16,372 nt of DNA from Nitrospinota bacterium (lineage in GTDB: Bacteria > Nitrospinota > Nitrospinia > UBA9942), in the NCBI GenBank assembly GCA_003489165.1, contig DNJG01000137.1, positions 1 to 16,372 on the forward strand. The letters run 5' to 3'. Positions 1-7,861 of this stretch are shown in pieces (the stretch's first letter is position 1; every line of letters starts with the position of its first letter). A model generated the notes under the pieces. It did not search any database. It saw nothing but the letters and a program-made list of their open reading frames with translations, and was not told where the DNA came from. The position numbers and the translations under genes were made by a program.

Positions 1-58
1 TACTTACTGCCTGCTGTATTCTGCCTGTTGTTTACTGCTTACTGCCTGCTGTATTCTG
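1..58 (+). repeat. Heptamer-period repeat at the BamA N-terminus
   Basis: An exact 21-bp sequence occurs at 3-23 and again at 38-58. The whole stretch can be cut into 7-mers of the kind TGCCTGC / TGTATTC / TGTTTAC. It belongs with the period-7 repeats at 2340-2356, 3901-3926 and 3959-3984. It lies in the BamA reading frame and encodes most of the hydrophobic N-terminal segment. Confidence 0.75.
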
Positions 59-2307
59 GAGAGTTAGAGGCAGCTGATTTTGAAACTGGTGCTATTAACC
101 TTGCCAATCCTATAGTTCACATAGCAATAAAAGGAAATGAGAGGGTTCATGAATCAACAATCAGGTATTACATAAGTCTTAAAGAGGGGGAACTGTATTC
201 TCCTTCAAAGGTAAAAAACGATATAAAAAGGATATATAACCTCGGATACTTTGATGATATAAATGTTGATGTTGAGGAGGATGCTTCGGAATTAACTGTT
301 TCATATCTCGTAAAAGAAAAGCCCTTTATCAAAGATGTGAAGATAAAGGGATTTAAAGAAATAGAAATTTTTGAAATAAAAAAGAAGCTTTCGCTTAAAA
401 AAGGCATTCATTTTAAAAGCCACTTTGTGCAAAAGGACATTGACTCAATAAAGAAGCTTTATCAGGAAAAGGGATTTTATTTTGCCTCTGTAGATGTCTC
501 AACAAAGAGTATAGAGAATAATCAGGTTGACATAGAATTCAAGATAAACGAGGGGAAAAAGGTATATGTAACAGATATTATATTTGTTGGTAATAAATAT
601 TTTGATGAGAGAGCACTTAAAAAACAGGTAGATACTCATGAAAAGGGACTATTCTCATGGTTTACAAGTTCGGGAACATACAAGAAGGAGATATTAAAAA
701 CTGATATCCTTAAACTTGAATCCTTATATCACGACAACGGCTTCATAAAGGTAAAGGTAGAAGACCCGCGGGTAGAGATTGATAAAGAATTGAGAAGGAT
801 TTACATAACCATATTTTTAAATGAAGGAGAACAGTATCGTGTCGGCAGTATTCAGATAGAAGGGGATAATGTATATTCAGAAAAAGAGCTGATGGGAGTA
901 TTCAACCTAAAAGAGAATGACATATTTAATAGGTCTCAGCTCAGTCGTGATATTTTCACAATGACGGACATGTATTCCCAGAAGGGTTATGCCTTTGCCG
1001 ATGTAATTCCGAATATAAAAACCGATGAGAGCCTCAAAAAGGTTGACATAGATATTAAGATTGATAAAGGAAGAAGGGTTTATATAGGAAAGATAAATAT
1101 ATTAGGCAATGAAAAAACAAGGGATAATGTAATCCGCAGGGAATTCAGACTTCAGGAGGGAAGCCTCTTTGACAGTGCCAAGATAAGGAGGAGCAGGGAG
1201 AGGATAAATAACCTTGGTTTCTTTGATGAGGTCAATTTTGAGCAGAAGAGCAGAAGAGAAGAAGATATGGTTGACCTTGATGTAAAGGTAACTGAGAGGT
1301 CAACGGGGAGCTTAAGTGCAGGTGCTGGATATAGTTCAGTTGAAAATGCTATATTATTTGCCCAAATATCGCAGAGCAATCTTTTTGGAAAGGGATACAG
1401 GCTTGCATTGAACGCCCAATTATCAAGTCTTCGCAAGGATTATGAGATAGAATTTACAGAACCGCGGCTTTTTGACAAGGAACTCCTGGCAGGCTTAAGT
1501 TTATTTAATACAGAGCGAAATTATTATAGCTATTTATCAAAGAACAATGGCAGCAGTGTTAGGCTCGGTAAATCACTGGGTGAATATACATGGGGGAATA
1601 TTTCCTATAGGTATGAGATTGTTAATATCTCTATAAGTAACAGGGGAATTGCATCATCCTTCCTCTTTTCACAGGAGGGGGACAGAACAACAAGCAGTAT
1701 TGCCCCTTCTGTAACAAGGGATACAAGAGATGATTATTTTAATCCGCAAAAGGGTTCAAGACAATATCTATATGGAGAATATGCAGGCGGACCCATTGGC
1801 GGGATTATAAACTATTATAAATTAATGGGAGAAGAGAGTTGGTATCATCCTCTGTGGTGGAATCTTGTATTCATGATTCATGGGAAGATGGGCTATGTTG
1901 ATGGACATAGCGGAAAAGATTTACCCATATTTGAGAAATTTTTCCTTGGAGGTCCTGATTCTTTAAGGGGTTTTAATTTTAATGATGTGGGGCCAAGAGA
2001 TGCAGCCGGACAATCCATTGGCGGCAGGTCTCTTTTACTCTTAAATACAGAATTACTATATCCGTTCACAAGATATGTGAGGGGAGTCGTATTCTACGAT
2101 AGGGGAAATGTATATGGGAAAGAAGGGGATTTATTAAAAACTACAAGCAATGATTTTGATATTGGAAACATGAGGCATGCGTGGGGATTAGGAATAAGGT
2201 TCTATTCTCCGATAGGTCCAATAAATTTTTCATGGGGGTTCAAAATAGACCAGATGAAGGGTGAGAGCCCAAGTGAGTTCCATTTTACTATAGGAAGGGC
2301 ATTTTAA
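1..2307 (+). CDS. bamA: Outer membrane protein assembly factor BamA, 5' partial
   Basis: Omp85-family barrel that folds and inserts outer-membrane proteins as the core of the BAM complex. Counting from the first in-window start (TTG at 28) there are 759 residues. Five POTRA domains fill roughly residues 28-425, each with a GNxxxxxxxI / GxxxxxxV-type pattern, followed by a 16-strand barrel. The loop-6 LRGF motif is present (Arg647) and the protein ends in a typical beta-signal with C-terminal Phe (FHFTIGRAF). The frame stays open to the left edge, and codons before position 28 read LLPAVFCLLFTAYCLLYSG, a plausible hydrophobic signal-peptide core encoded by heptameric repeats. The true start is therefore probably upstream of the window. 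It is followed by skp, lpxD and fabZ in the order common in diderms. Family identity is clear; the start is not. Confidence 0.96.
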   Translation, partial: YLLPAVFCLLFTAYCLLYSGELEAADFETGAINLANPIVHIAIKGNERVHESTIRYYISLKEGELYSPSKVKNDIKRIYNLGYFDDINVDVEEDASELTVSYLVKEKPFIKDVKIKGFKEIEIFEIKKKLSLKKGIHFKSHFVQKDIDSIKKLYQEKGFYFASVDVSTKSIENNQVDIEFKINEGKKVYVTDIIFVGNKYFDERALKKQVDTHEKGLFSWFTSSGTYKKEILKTDILKLESLYHDNGFIKVKVEDPRVEIDKELRRIYITIFLNEGEQYRVGSIQIEGDNVYSEKELMGVFNLKENDIFNRSQLSRDIFTMTDMYSQKGYAFADVIPNIKTDESLKKVDIDIKIDKGRRVYIGKINILGNEKTRDNVIRREFRLQEGSLFDSAKIRRSRERINNLGFFDEVNFEQKSRREEDMVDLDVKVTERSTGSLSAGAGYSSVENAILFAQISQSNLFGKGYRLALNAQLSSLRKDYEIEFTEPRLFDKELLAGLSLFNTERNYYSYLSKNNGSSVRLGKSLGEYTWGNISYRYEIVNISISNRGIASSFLFSQEGDRTTSSIAPSVTRDTRDDYFNPQKGSRQYLYGEYAGGPIGGIINYYKLMGEESWYHPLWWNLVFMIHGKMGYVDGHSGKDLPIFEKFFLGGPDSLRGFNFNDVGPRDAAGQSIGGRSLLLLNTELLYPFTRYVRGVVFYDRGNVYGKEGDLLKTTSNDFDIGNMRHAWGLGIRFYSPIGPINFSWGFKIDQMKGESPSEFHFTIGRAF

Positions 2308-2310
2308 AAA

Positions 2311-2361
2311 AGCAGAAAGGAGTAAGCAGAAAAAACAAACTGCCTACTGCCTACTGTTTTT
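2311..2361 (+). repeat. Repeat-built hairpin between bamA and skp
   Basis: The bamA-skp gap contains the period-7 sequence CTGCCTACTGCCTACTG at 2340-2356 followed by five Ts. AGTAAGCAG (2321-2329) can pair with CTGCCTACT (2340-2348) with one mismatch and a 10-nt A-rich loop. The hairpin plus T-run could act as a weak terminator or attenuator inside the operon, or simply be another dispersed heptamer repeat; the sequence cannot decide. Confidence 0.45.
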
Positions 2362-2363
2362 AA

Positions 2364-2374
2364 AGAGGGGGGGG
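2364..2374 (+). promoter_or_regulatory. Shine-Dalgarno site of skp containing a G8 tract
   Basis: AGAGGGGGGGG ends 2 nt before the ATG at 2377. The eight consecutive Gs (2367-2374) can pair with the 16S tail in several registers. A homopolymer of this length is prone to slippage, which would change ribosome-binding-site spacing but not the reading frame. Confidence 0.5.
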
Positions 2375-2376
2375 TT

Positions 2377-2895
2377 ATGAAAAACTTAATAGCAGTTGTT
2401 TTATCGGTTTTATTTTTATTTGGAACATCATATAAATTATCGGCTGAGTCATTAAAGATAGGTTATGTGGACCTTCAAAAGGCACTAAATCAGTCCGCTA
2501 CAGGGAAGACTGCATTGGAAAAGCTCAAAAATGATATTGAAAAAGAGAATGCAGTGCTTAAGGAAAGGGAAGAGGAAATAAAAAAACTGGAAGAGGAACT
2601 GAACAAACAGGGTTTTATGATGAAGGAATCCGAAAAGGAGAGAAAGACTGAAGAATACAGGAGAAAAGGAAGAGACTTTGAGAGATATAAAGAGGATACA
2701 AGAAGGGACATTATGATGAAGGAAAGGGAGATGACAGCCAGGATAATCTCCGAACTGATTAAATTGGCTCAGAAGATTGGGCAGGAGGAAGGATTTACAG
2801 TCATACTTGAAAAAGGGGAGATTGTCCTTTTTGCCTCTGACAATATAGACCTTACAGATAAATTGATAAAGAGATACGACGAGCAGAAGAAATGA
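2377..2895 (+). CDS. skp: Periplasmic chaperone Skp/OmpH family
   Basis: Periplasmic holdase that escorts unfolded outer-membrane proteins to BamA. The 172 residues start with a clear Sec signal peptide (MKNLIAVVLSVLFLFG, cleavage likely after LSA at about residue 23). The short conserved strand IGYVDLQKALNQS follows, then a long, highly charged coiled coil (about residues 50-115, rich in Glu/Lys/Arg) that forms the tentacles of Skp trimers. A C-terminal region ends in strands (FTVILEKGEIVLFASDNIDLTDKLI). Length and architecture match the OmpH family. It sits 69 bp after bamA and its stop overlaps the lpxD start (ATGA at 2892-2895), indicating translational coupling. OmpH proteins diverge strongly, so the call rests on architecture and context. 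Confidence 0.93.
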   Translation: MKNLIAVVLSVLFLFGTSYKLSAESLKIGYVDLQKALNQSATGKTALEKLKNDIEKENAVLKEREEEIKKLEEELNKQGFMMKESEKERKTEEYRRKGRDFERYKEDTRRDIMMKEREMTARIISELIKLAQKIGQEEGFTVILEKGEIVLFASDNIDLTDKLIKRYDEQKK

Positions 2896-3935
2896 AACTC
2901 GGTGAGATAGCAAAGATACTTGATGGCAGATTGAACGGTAGCCCTGATACTGATATTACAGGTGTTGCTGAAATAAAGAAGGCAGCAAGCGGAGATATTA
3001 CATTTGTTTCAAAAAAGGAATATCTGCCTGAGTTAAAACATTCTAAAGCATCGGCTGTTGTTTTACAGGAAGGGTTAGATGAAAAAGATTTAATAGAAAA
3101 GCCTTCAGTAATTGTAAAGAACTCTTATCTATCATTAATTTCACTTCTAAAACTTTTTTATCCTGTCCATGATGATTCAAAAGGTATAAGCCCCCAGTCA
3201 TTGATTAAGACAAAAAAAGTAGGGAGAGATGTTACAATACACCCTTTTGTCTGTATCGAAGATAATGCTGAGATTGGAGACAGGGTTGTCATATATCCCT
3301 TTACATATATAGGAAAAAATTCAAGGATAGCTGAAGGGTCAATTGTCTATTCAAATGTAAGTATATATCACAATGTAGTTGTTGGAAGAAATGTTATAAT
3401 ACACAGCGGTGCTGTTATAGGAAGCGATGGTTTTGGATTTGTGAAAGATGATAATGGTGTTTATCAGAAGATTCCTCAGGTTGGAAATGTAATAATAGAG
3501 GATAATGTGGAGATAGGTGCAAATGTATGTATAGACAGGGCAACACTTGGCAGCACCATCATTAAAAAAGGTGTTAAAATAGATAGCCTTGTCCAGATTG
3601 CACACAATGTTATAATAGGAGATGATACTGTAATAGCAGGACAGACCGGCATCTCTGGCAGCTGCAATATTGGTAAAGGCGTTGTTATGGGGGGGCAGGT
3701 AGGTATAGCTGACCATTCAAATATAGGTGATGGAGTAATACTGGCAGGAAGAGCAGGTGTGATTAGTAATTTAGGGGCAGGTATATATTCAGGTATTCCT
3801 GCGATTGAGCACAACAAATGGAAAAGGATTCAGGCAGGACTGACTAAACTGCCTGAATTGATTAAGAAGGTAAGGGAATTGGAAAGGAGATTAGAGAAGC
3901 CAGAATCCAGAAGCCAGAATCCAGAAAAAACTTAA
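2892..3935 (+). CDS. lpxD: UDP-3-O-(3-hydroxyacyl)glucosamine N-acyltransferase LpxD
   Basis: Third acyl-transfer step of lipid A synthesis: adds a 3-hydroxyacyl chain from ACP to the 2-amino group of UDP-3-O-acylglucosamine in the cytoplasm. The 347 residues show the N-terminal uridine-binding domain (about 1-100; GDITFVSKKEYLPEL, KNSYLSLISLLKLF). A left-handed beta-helix of hexapeptide repeats (about 105-310) follows, with the family motif GSDGFGF (177-183) and the expected catalytic histidine in QIAHNVIIG (His238). The C-terminal helix after LPELIKKVRELERRLEK is extended by PESRSQNPEKT, encoded by a period-7 DNA repeat, so the last ~11 residues are probably not part of the ancestral protein. 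The ATG overlaps the skp stop by 4 bp. fabZ, which acts on the same hydroxyacyl-ACP pool, follows. Confidence 0.96.
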   Translation: MKLGEIAKILDGRLNGSPDTDITGVAEIKKAASGDITFVSKKEYLPELKHSKASAVVLQEGLDEKDLIEKPSVIVKNSYLSLISLLKLFYPVHDDSKGISPQSLIKTKKVGRDVTIHPFVCIEDNAEIGDRVVIYPFTYIGKNSRIAEGSIVYSNVSIYHNVVVGRNVIIHSGAVIGSDGFGFVKDDNGVYQKIPQVGNVIIEDNVEIGANVCIDRATLGSTIIKKGVKIDSLVQIAHNVIIGDDTVIAGQTGISGSCNIGKGVVMGGQVGIADHSNIGDGVILAGRAGVISNLGAGIYSGIPAIEHNKWKRIQAGLTKLPELIKKVRELERRLEKPESRSQNPEKT

Positions 3936-3984
3936 AAATTTTTGTTTTTTATATTTGATTCTGTATTCTGGTTTCTGTATTCTG
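3901..3984 (+). repeat. Long inverted repeat spanning the lpxD stop and fabZ leader
   Basis: The left arm at 3901-3926 (period-7 CCAGAAT/CCAGAAG units) and right arm at 3959-3984 (TTCTGTA/TTCTGGT units) are reverse complements with 3 mismatches in 26 positions. The spacer also pairs internally: A6C at 3925-3931 with GT6 at 3944-3950, and A5T5 at its centre. The whole 84 bp can form one very long hairpin that contains the lpxD stop codon and ends 11 nt before the fabZ ATG. It could limit fabZ translation, act as a partial terminator, or be a mobile repeat pair. Confidence 0.75.
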
Positions 3985-3995
3985 AATCTAAGTTT

Positions 3996-4454
3996 ATGGA
4001 CATAAACGAGATTAAAAAATATATTCCACACCGCTATCCATTTTTATTGGTTGATAGGGTTACGGAGATAGAGGAAGGAAAGAGAATAGCAGGAATAAAA
4101 TGTGTTACTGCGAATGAACCATTTTTTCAGGGACATTTCCCTGATTTTCCAGTGATGCCTGGTGTATTGATAGTTGAATCAATGGCACAACTTGGGGCAA
4201 TTTTGGCATTCTATTCAGTAAAGCAATCTCAAGATGAAGCAATAAGAGAGAGCTTAGACAAATATATCCCCTTATTCACTGGAATTGAAGATGCAAAATT
4301 TAGAAGACCTGTAGTCCCGGGTGACACACTCAGGATTGAACTAAATGTTATAAAGCAGAGGGGAACCATATGGAGATTATCAGGACAGGCATTTGTGGAA
4401 GACAAACTCGCCGCAGAGGCTGTAATCCAGGCAATATTACAAAAAAGAACATAG
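3996..4454 (+). CDS. fabZ: 3-hydroxyacyl-[acyl-carrier-protein] dehydratase FabZ
   Basis: Hot-dog-fold dehydratase that converts 3-hydroxyacyl-ACP to trans-2-enoyl-ACP in fatty acid synthesis, competing with lipid A enzymes for hydroxyacyl-ACP. The 152 residues from ATG 3996 carry IPHRYPFLLVDRV near the N-terminus. The active-site pair follows: His47 in QGHFPDFPVMPG and Glu61 in VLIVESMAQ, at the family spacing of 14. The frame is open upstream to a TTG at 3942, but those 18 codons lie in the repeat arm (DSVFWFLYSES) and are not conserved-looking, so I chose ATG 3996. No strong Shine-Dalgarno is visible before it, consistent with dependence on lpxD translation or with repeat insertion having replaced the native leader. 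It ends 3 bp from the convergent radical SAM gene. Confidence 0.95.
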   Translation: MDINEIKKYIPHRYPFLLVDRVTEIEEGKRIAGIKCVTANEPFFQGHFPDFPVMPGVLIVESMAQLGAILAFYSVKQSQDEAIRESLDKYIPLFTGIEDAKFRRPVVPGDTLRIELNVIKQRGTIWRLSGQAFVEDKLAAEAVIQAILQKRT

Positions 4455-4457
4455 TAT

Positions 4458-5882
4458 TCAGTTTCTTATAAATGCAAAGACCTTCTTTTTCTTGATTTCT
4501 CTCAGCATCATTTTAAATACCAATTTAGGAAATGAGAGTGCAAGCAGCATAAAATCAGATGTTGTAAGAAGTTCAATTTTGTAAGCCTTTTTGATTATAT
4601 TCTTTATTTGCCCCATATTATAAAAACCGAATTTAATCCTATCTCTTATCTTTTTCAATTTCTCAAGATTATACTGGTCAGAATAGAGAGGTCCTCCAAA
4701 CTCATCATAGTGGTAACCGGGTGTCTTTGCAACGAGTTCTGTAAGAGGCGAATATTTCTCTATTCTAAGTTTTTGGAAGGTTATTGAATCTAATTCTAAA
4801 TCCTTTGCAAATTTTGCTATATAAACCATCTCATCCTCAGTCTCACCAATGTTTCCATATATAAAATAACCGTGGATGTAAAAGTTATATTTATTGAATA
4901 CCTTAAACGCCTCTCTAATTTTCTGCTGTGTAAAACCTTTCTGAATTTGTTTTAAAATTCTGTCATGGGGAGATTCAATGCCGACCAAAAACAGCTTAAA
5001 TCCTGCCCTTTCAGCTTTTTCCAAAAGCTGCGGCTGCCTCGTGATTTCTATTCGGGTCTGAACAATGAATCTCTTTTTTATATTGTTTCCAATAATAAGG
5101 TCGCACAACTTTTCACTCCTTTTTGGATTTGTAAAAAAATTGTCATCAGAGAATAGCACTATGTCAGCAGAGATGGTTTTTAATTCCTCAATTACAGATT
5201 CAAGCGGCCTTTCTATGTATTCCCTTTTCTGCCCAAGCGGATTTAGACTGAATGTGCAGAACTTACATTTGTAAGGACATCCCCTTGTAGTCAGGATTGT
5301 GTCAAATGTCAGGTTTGTTATTTTTATGCCGTGTGATACAAAATGGTAAATAATCCTTCTTAAACTCCTGTCAGGAAAAGGGATAGTATTAACATCTGTC
5401 AGTGGTCTATTCTTGTTATGAGCTATCTTCCCGTTCTCTCTATATGAAATACCAGAAATATCTTTATAAGGCACACCTTTAACAATCTCCTTGATTGTCT
5501 CCTCTCCTTCACCCCTTACAATTACATCAATATTGGGGCATTTTTCAAAAAGATACTCAACCTCTTCGGTTGCCTTATATCCTCCGACGATAATTGGAAT
5601 CTCATCAGGTAATTTTGAGATAAGCTCGCAGATTTCTTTAAAACCATAGCTCCATATAATGCTGATACATAAAAGGTCAATCTCTTTCTTAACAAAATCC
5701 CTGAGATTGTTTATATCCTGAAATTTCTTCTCATGCCTCAAGTCCAGAAGGGTTACTCTCCCGACAAGGTCTTTCATGCTTGTTGCAATATATTCAATTC
5801 CAGTCGGGGGAAAGAGTCCGACTATAGATGTAGAATCCCTGAAATATGGATATAAGGCAAGGGCATGATTATATTTGTGCAT
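4458..5882 (-). CDS. B12-binding-domain radical SAM protein of unknown substrate
   Basis: 474-residue protein with an N-terminal cobalamin-binding-type Rossmann fold (about 1-140; IVGGYKATEEVEYLFEKCP, IVRGEGEETIKEIV) followed by a radical SAM core. The 4Fe-4S cluster motif CPYKCKFC has Cys202, Cys206 and Cys209. Downstream, LFSDDNFFTNPKR, FKLFLVGIESPHDRILKQIQKG and HGYFIYGNIGETEDEM are typical of the B12/radical SAM group that includes methyltransferases and other C-C or C-S modifying enzymes. A basic C-terminal tail follows. The canonical DxHxxG B12 lower-ligand motif is not evident (DLRHEKKF at 47), so cobalamin may be bound base-off without a His ligand. The substrate cannot be named. The gene is convergent with fabZ at a 3-bp gap and lies downstream of uvrC on the same strand, with its own promoter-like motif. 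Confidence 0.85.
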   Translation of the reverse strand: MHKYNHALALYPYFRDSTSIVGLFPPTGIEYIATSMKDLVGRVTLLDLRHEKKFQDINNLRDFVKKEIDLLCISIIWSYGFKEICELISKLPDEIPIIVGGYKATEEVEYLFEKCPNIDVIVRGEGEETIKEIVKGVPYKDISGISYRENGKIAHNKNRPLTDVNTIPFPDRSLRRIIYHFVSHGIKITNLTFDTILTTRGCPYKCKFCTFSLNPLGQKREYIERPLESVIEELKTISADIVLFSDDNFFTNPKRSEKLCDLIIGNNIKKRFIVQTRIEITRQPQLLEKAERAGFKLFLVGIESPHDRILKQIQKGFTQQKIREAFKVFNKYNFYIHGYFIYGNIGETEDEMVYIAKFAKDLELDSITFQKLRIEKYSPLTELVAKTPGYHYDEFGGPLYSDQYNLEKLKKIRDRIKFGFYNMGQIKNIIKKAYKIELLTTSDFMLLALSFPKLVFKMMLREIKKKKVFAFIRN

Positions 5883-5897
5883 AAAAAATTATAACAT
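5878..5897 (-). promoter_or_regulatory. Promoter-like -10 box abutting the radical SAM start codon
   Basis: On the minus strand the sequence ATGTTATAATTTTTTATGCA places a perfect TATAAT 5 nt before the ATG. The same 20 bp, with one difference, precedes queC (8672-8691). If TATAAT is a real -10 box, transcription would begin at or next to the start codon, giving a leaderless mRNA. No convincing -35 or Shine-Dalgarno is seen. Confidence 0.4.
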
Positions 5898-5951
5898 TCT
5901 TGGAACACAAATTACATATATAATTTGCCCATTCGTAACGTTTTGAAGGGT

Positions 5952-7856
5952 TTAAAGAAGTCTCTCATGGAGTTCCAAAGCTGATTTTTCACTTATATGC
6001 AGGATAGCTGATAGTTCTTTAACAGATGCCTCTTTTATCTTTTTCAAACTACCAAAATGTTTTAATAGTGTCCTCTTTCTCTTCAAGCCGATGCCAGGGA
6101 TTTCATCAAGTTCAGACATTATTCCTTCCCTACCCCTCAATTCCCTGTGATATTTAATGGCAAAGCGATGTGCCTCATCTCTTATTCTTTGAATCAGGTG
6201 TCTGCCTGAAGAATCAGATGGAAGCCTTATTGAGTTTGGAGTTCGGAGTTTGGAGTTCGGAGTTAAATATATAGTATCTGTTTCTGGATTGTTTCTGTCC
6301 TCACCTTTTGCAATTCCTATTGCATCCACATCAGAAATTGAAAGCTCCTTCAATACATTGATGAGGATATTAAGCTGTCCCTTTCCACCATCAACTATTA
6401 TTAAATCAGGCAATAATGAAAGGGTTCGAGGATTCGAGGGTTCGGGGATTTGGGTAAATAAATTTTCACTTGCCCCCTTGAATCCCTGACCCCTTAACCC
6501 CTCTTTTAATTTACTGTATCTTCTATAAAGTATCTCCCTCATCATTCCATAGTCATCCATTCCAGCCACTGTCTTTATCCTGAATCTTTTATATTCATTT
6601 TTTACAGGCTCTCCTTCAATAAATATAACCATTGAGCCTACTGCCGATGCCCCCATGATAGTTGAAATATCAAATGCCTCAATCCTTAATGGCAATTTAC
6701 TTAAGCCAAGTCTTGTCTTTAAATCTTTTAGTGCAGCCATTCTTAAATCTGCTGAGTCAAGAGTTGCTTTAAGTGAGATTACTGCATTCTCCTTTGCCAT
6801 GTGAATTAGCTCTCTCTTTCTTCCCCTGTAAGGAACGACTATCTCAACCCTTCTGCCCCTTTTTTCAGAGAGCCACTTTTTTACAATTTCCATCTCATCT
6901 ATCTCTTTTTCTAAAATAATCTCTTCAGGAATAAATACATCACCACTGTAATATTGTCTGACAAAGGATGAAAGAATCTCTGTATCATCTATATCTTCAG
7001 TATGTGTAAATATAAGGTTTTTATCGCCTATGAACTTCCCTCCCCTTATAAATAAAAGCTGGATATTTGCTTTCCCGCCACCTCTGTAAATACCTATTAT
7101 ATCCTCGTCTTCAAGAGATGTTGATATGATATTTTGTTTCTCCATTGTCATTTCTATTGCTGAAATCTGGTCTCTTGTCCTCGCTGCCTCTTCAAATCTA
7201 AGATTTTCTGATGACTCATCCATTTTTTTCTTCAGGTTATTCAGGAGTTCATCATTTCTCCTTTTAAGAAATAAGATAACATCTCTCACCATCTTGCCGT
7301 AGCCCTCTTTTTTCACATATCCTGCGCATGGTGCCAGACATCTCCCCATTTGATAATTAAGACATGGTCTCCTTTTAGGTCTGCCATCTAAAGGGTCTTT
7401 GCTCTGGCGAAGTTGAAATATGCTGTATATGAGTCTTAAGGTCTTACGAAGTGATTTTGAAGATGCATAGGGACCAAAATACATCCCCTTATCCTTCTTA
7501 ACCCTTCTGACAATTGAAAGATATGGATACATCTCCTCTGTTGCAAGTCTTAAGTATGGGTAGTGTTTATCATCCCTCAAAATTACATTGTATTTAGGCT
7601 TGTATTTCTTTACTAAATTACTTTCTAATATTAATGCCTCTATCTCATTTTTCGTTACAATATAATCTATATCTGCTACTAAAGAGACCATGCTCTTTAT
7701 CCGCAGAGACATAGAAGCAGAGTTTTTAAAATAAGACCTTACTCTTGACCTTAAATTATTTGCCTTCCCTATGTAGAGGATATGTCCTTTATCATCTTTC
7801 ATGATATAGACACCCGGCTTTGTGGGTAGCTTTTGTAAAATCTCTTTTAATTCCAT
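5952..7856 (-). CDS. uvrC: Excinuclease ABC subunit C (UvrC)
   Basis: Nucleotide-excision-repair endonuclease that makes the 3' and 5' incisions after UvrAB damage recognition. The 634 residues have a GIY-YIG domain at the N-terminus (KPGVYIMKDDKGHILYIGKANNLRSRV, 3' incision). A cysteine cluster (RPCLNYQMGRCLAPC), the UVR motif (about 210-240, NLRFEEAARTRDQISAIE) and an RNase H-like 5'-incision domain (AFDISTIMGASAVGSMV, LPDLIIVDGGKGQL, RIRDEAHRFAI) follow. A C-terminal helix-hairpin-helix is present (ELDEIPGIGLKRKRTLLKHFGSL). Two in-frame repeat-derived insertions lie in the RNase H-like domain: about residues 451-480 just before LPDLIIVDGG, and about 531-542. Both fall in expected surface loops and all recognisable catalytic motifs remain, so the enzyme is probably functional. 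The ATG at 7856 opens directly on conserved sequence. Confidence 0.97.
   Translation of the reverse strand: MELKEILQKLPTKPGVYIMKDDKGHILYIGKANNLRSRVRSYFKNSASMSLRIKSMVSLVADIDYIVTKNEIEALILESNLVKKYKPKYNVILRDDKHYPYLRLATEEMYPYLSIVRRVKKDKGMYFGPYASSKSLRKTLRLIYSIFQLRQSKDPLDGRPKRRPCLNYQMGRCLAPCAGYVKKEGYGKMVRDVILFLKRRNDELLNNLKKKMDESSENLRFEEAARTRDQISAIEMTMEKQNIISTSLEDEDIIGIYRGGGKANIQLLFIRGGKFIGDKNLIFTHTEDIDDTEILSSFVRQYYSGDVFIPEEIILEKEIDEMEIVKKWLSEKRGRRVEIVVPYRGRKRELIHMAKENAVISLKATLDSADLRMAALKDLKTRLGLSKLPLRIEAFDISTIMGASAVGSMVIFIEGEPVKNEYKRFRIKTVAGMDDYGMMREILYRRYSKLKEGLRGQGFKGASENLFTQIPEPSNPRTLSLLPDLIIVDGGKGQLNILINVLKELSISDVDAIGIAKGEDRNNPETDTIYLTPNSKLRTPNSIRLPSDSSGRHLIQRIRDEAHRFAIKYHRELRGREGIMSELDEIPGIGLKRKRTLLKHFGSLKKIKEASVKELSAILHISEKSALELHERLL
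6232..6264 (-). repeat. In-frame heptamer repeat inside uvrC (GAGTTYG)
   Basis: GAGTTTG and GAGTTCG alternate for about 4.7 units of 7 bp. On the coding strand it gives TPNSKLRTPNS, a low-complexity loop not expected in UvrC. The flanking protein resumes with the conserved LIQRIRDEAHRFAI. Confidence 0.75.
6422..6503 (-). repeat. In-frame 7/8-bp-period repeat pair inside uvrC
   Basis: Two blocks (6422-6454, GGGTTCGA/GGATTCGA units; 6473-6503, CCCCTTAA/CCCCTGA units) together encode roughly 28-30 extra residues (GLRGQGFKGASE and IPEPSNPRTLS). They sit between the conserved MMREILYRRYSKL and LPDLIIVDGG of UvrC. The frame is kept. Confidence 0.65.
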
Positions 7857-7861
7857 AAAAT

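Noticed and set aside
2311..2361. Strong intrinsic terminator after bamA
   Set aside because: The stem is short with a mismatch and the T-run is not directly after the best stem; the downstream genes belong to the same operon, so only a repeat or weak attenuator is claimed.
3942..3995. FabZ start at TTG 3942
   Set aside because: The extra 18 codons fall in the hairpin repeat and the family N-terminus begins at MDINEIKKYIPHRYPF.
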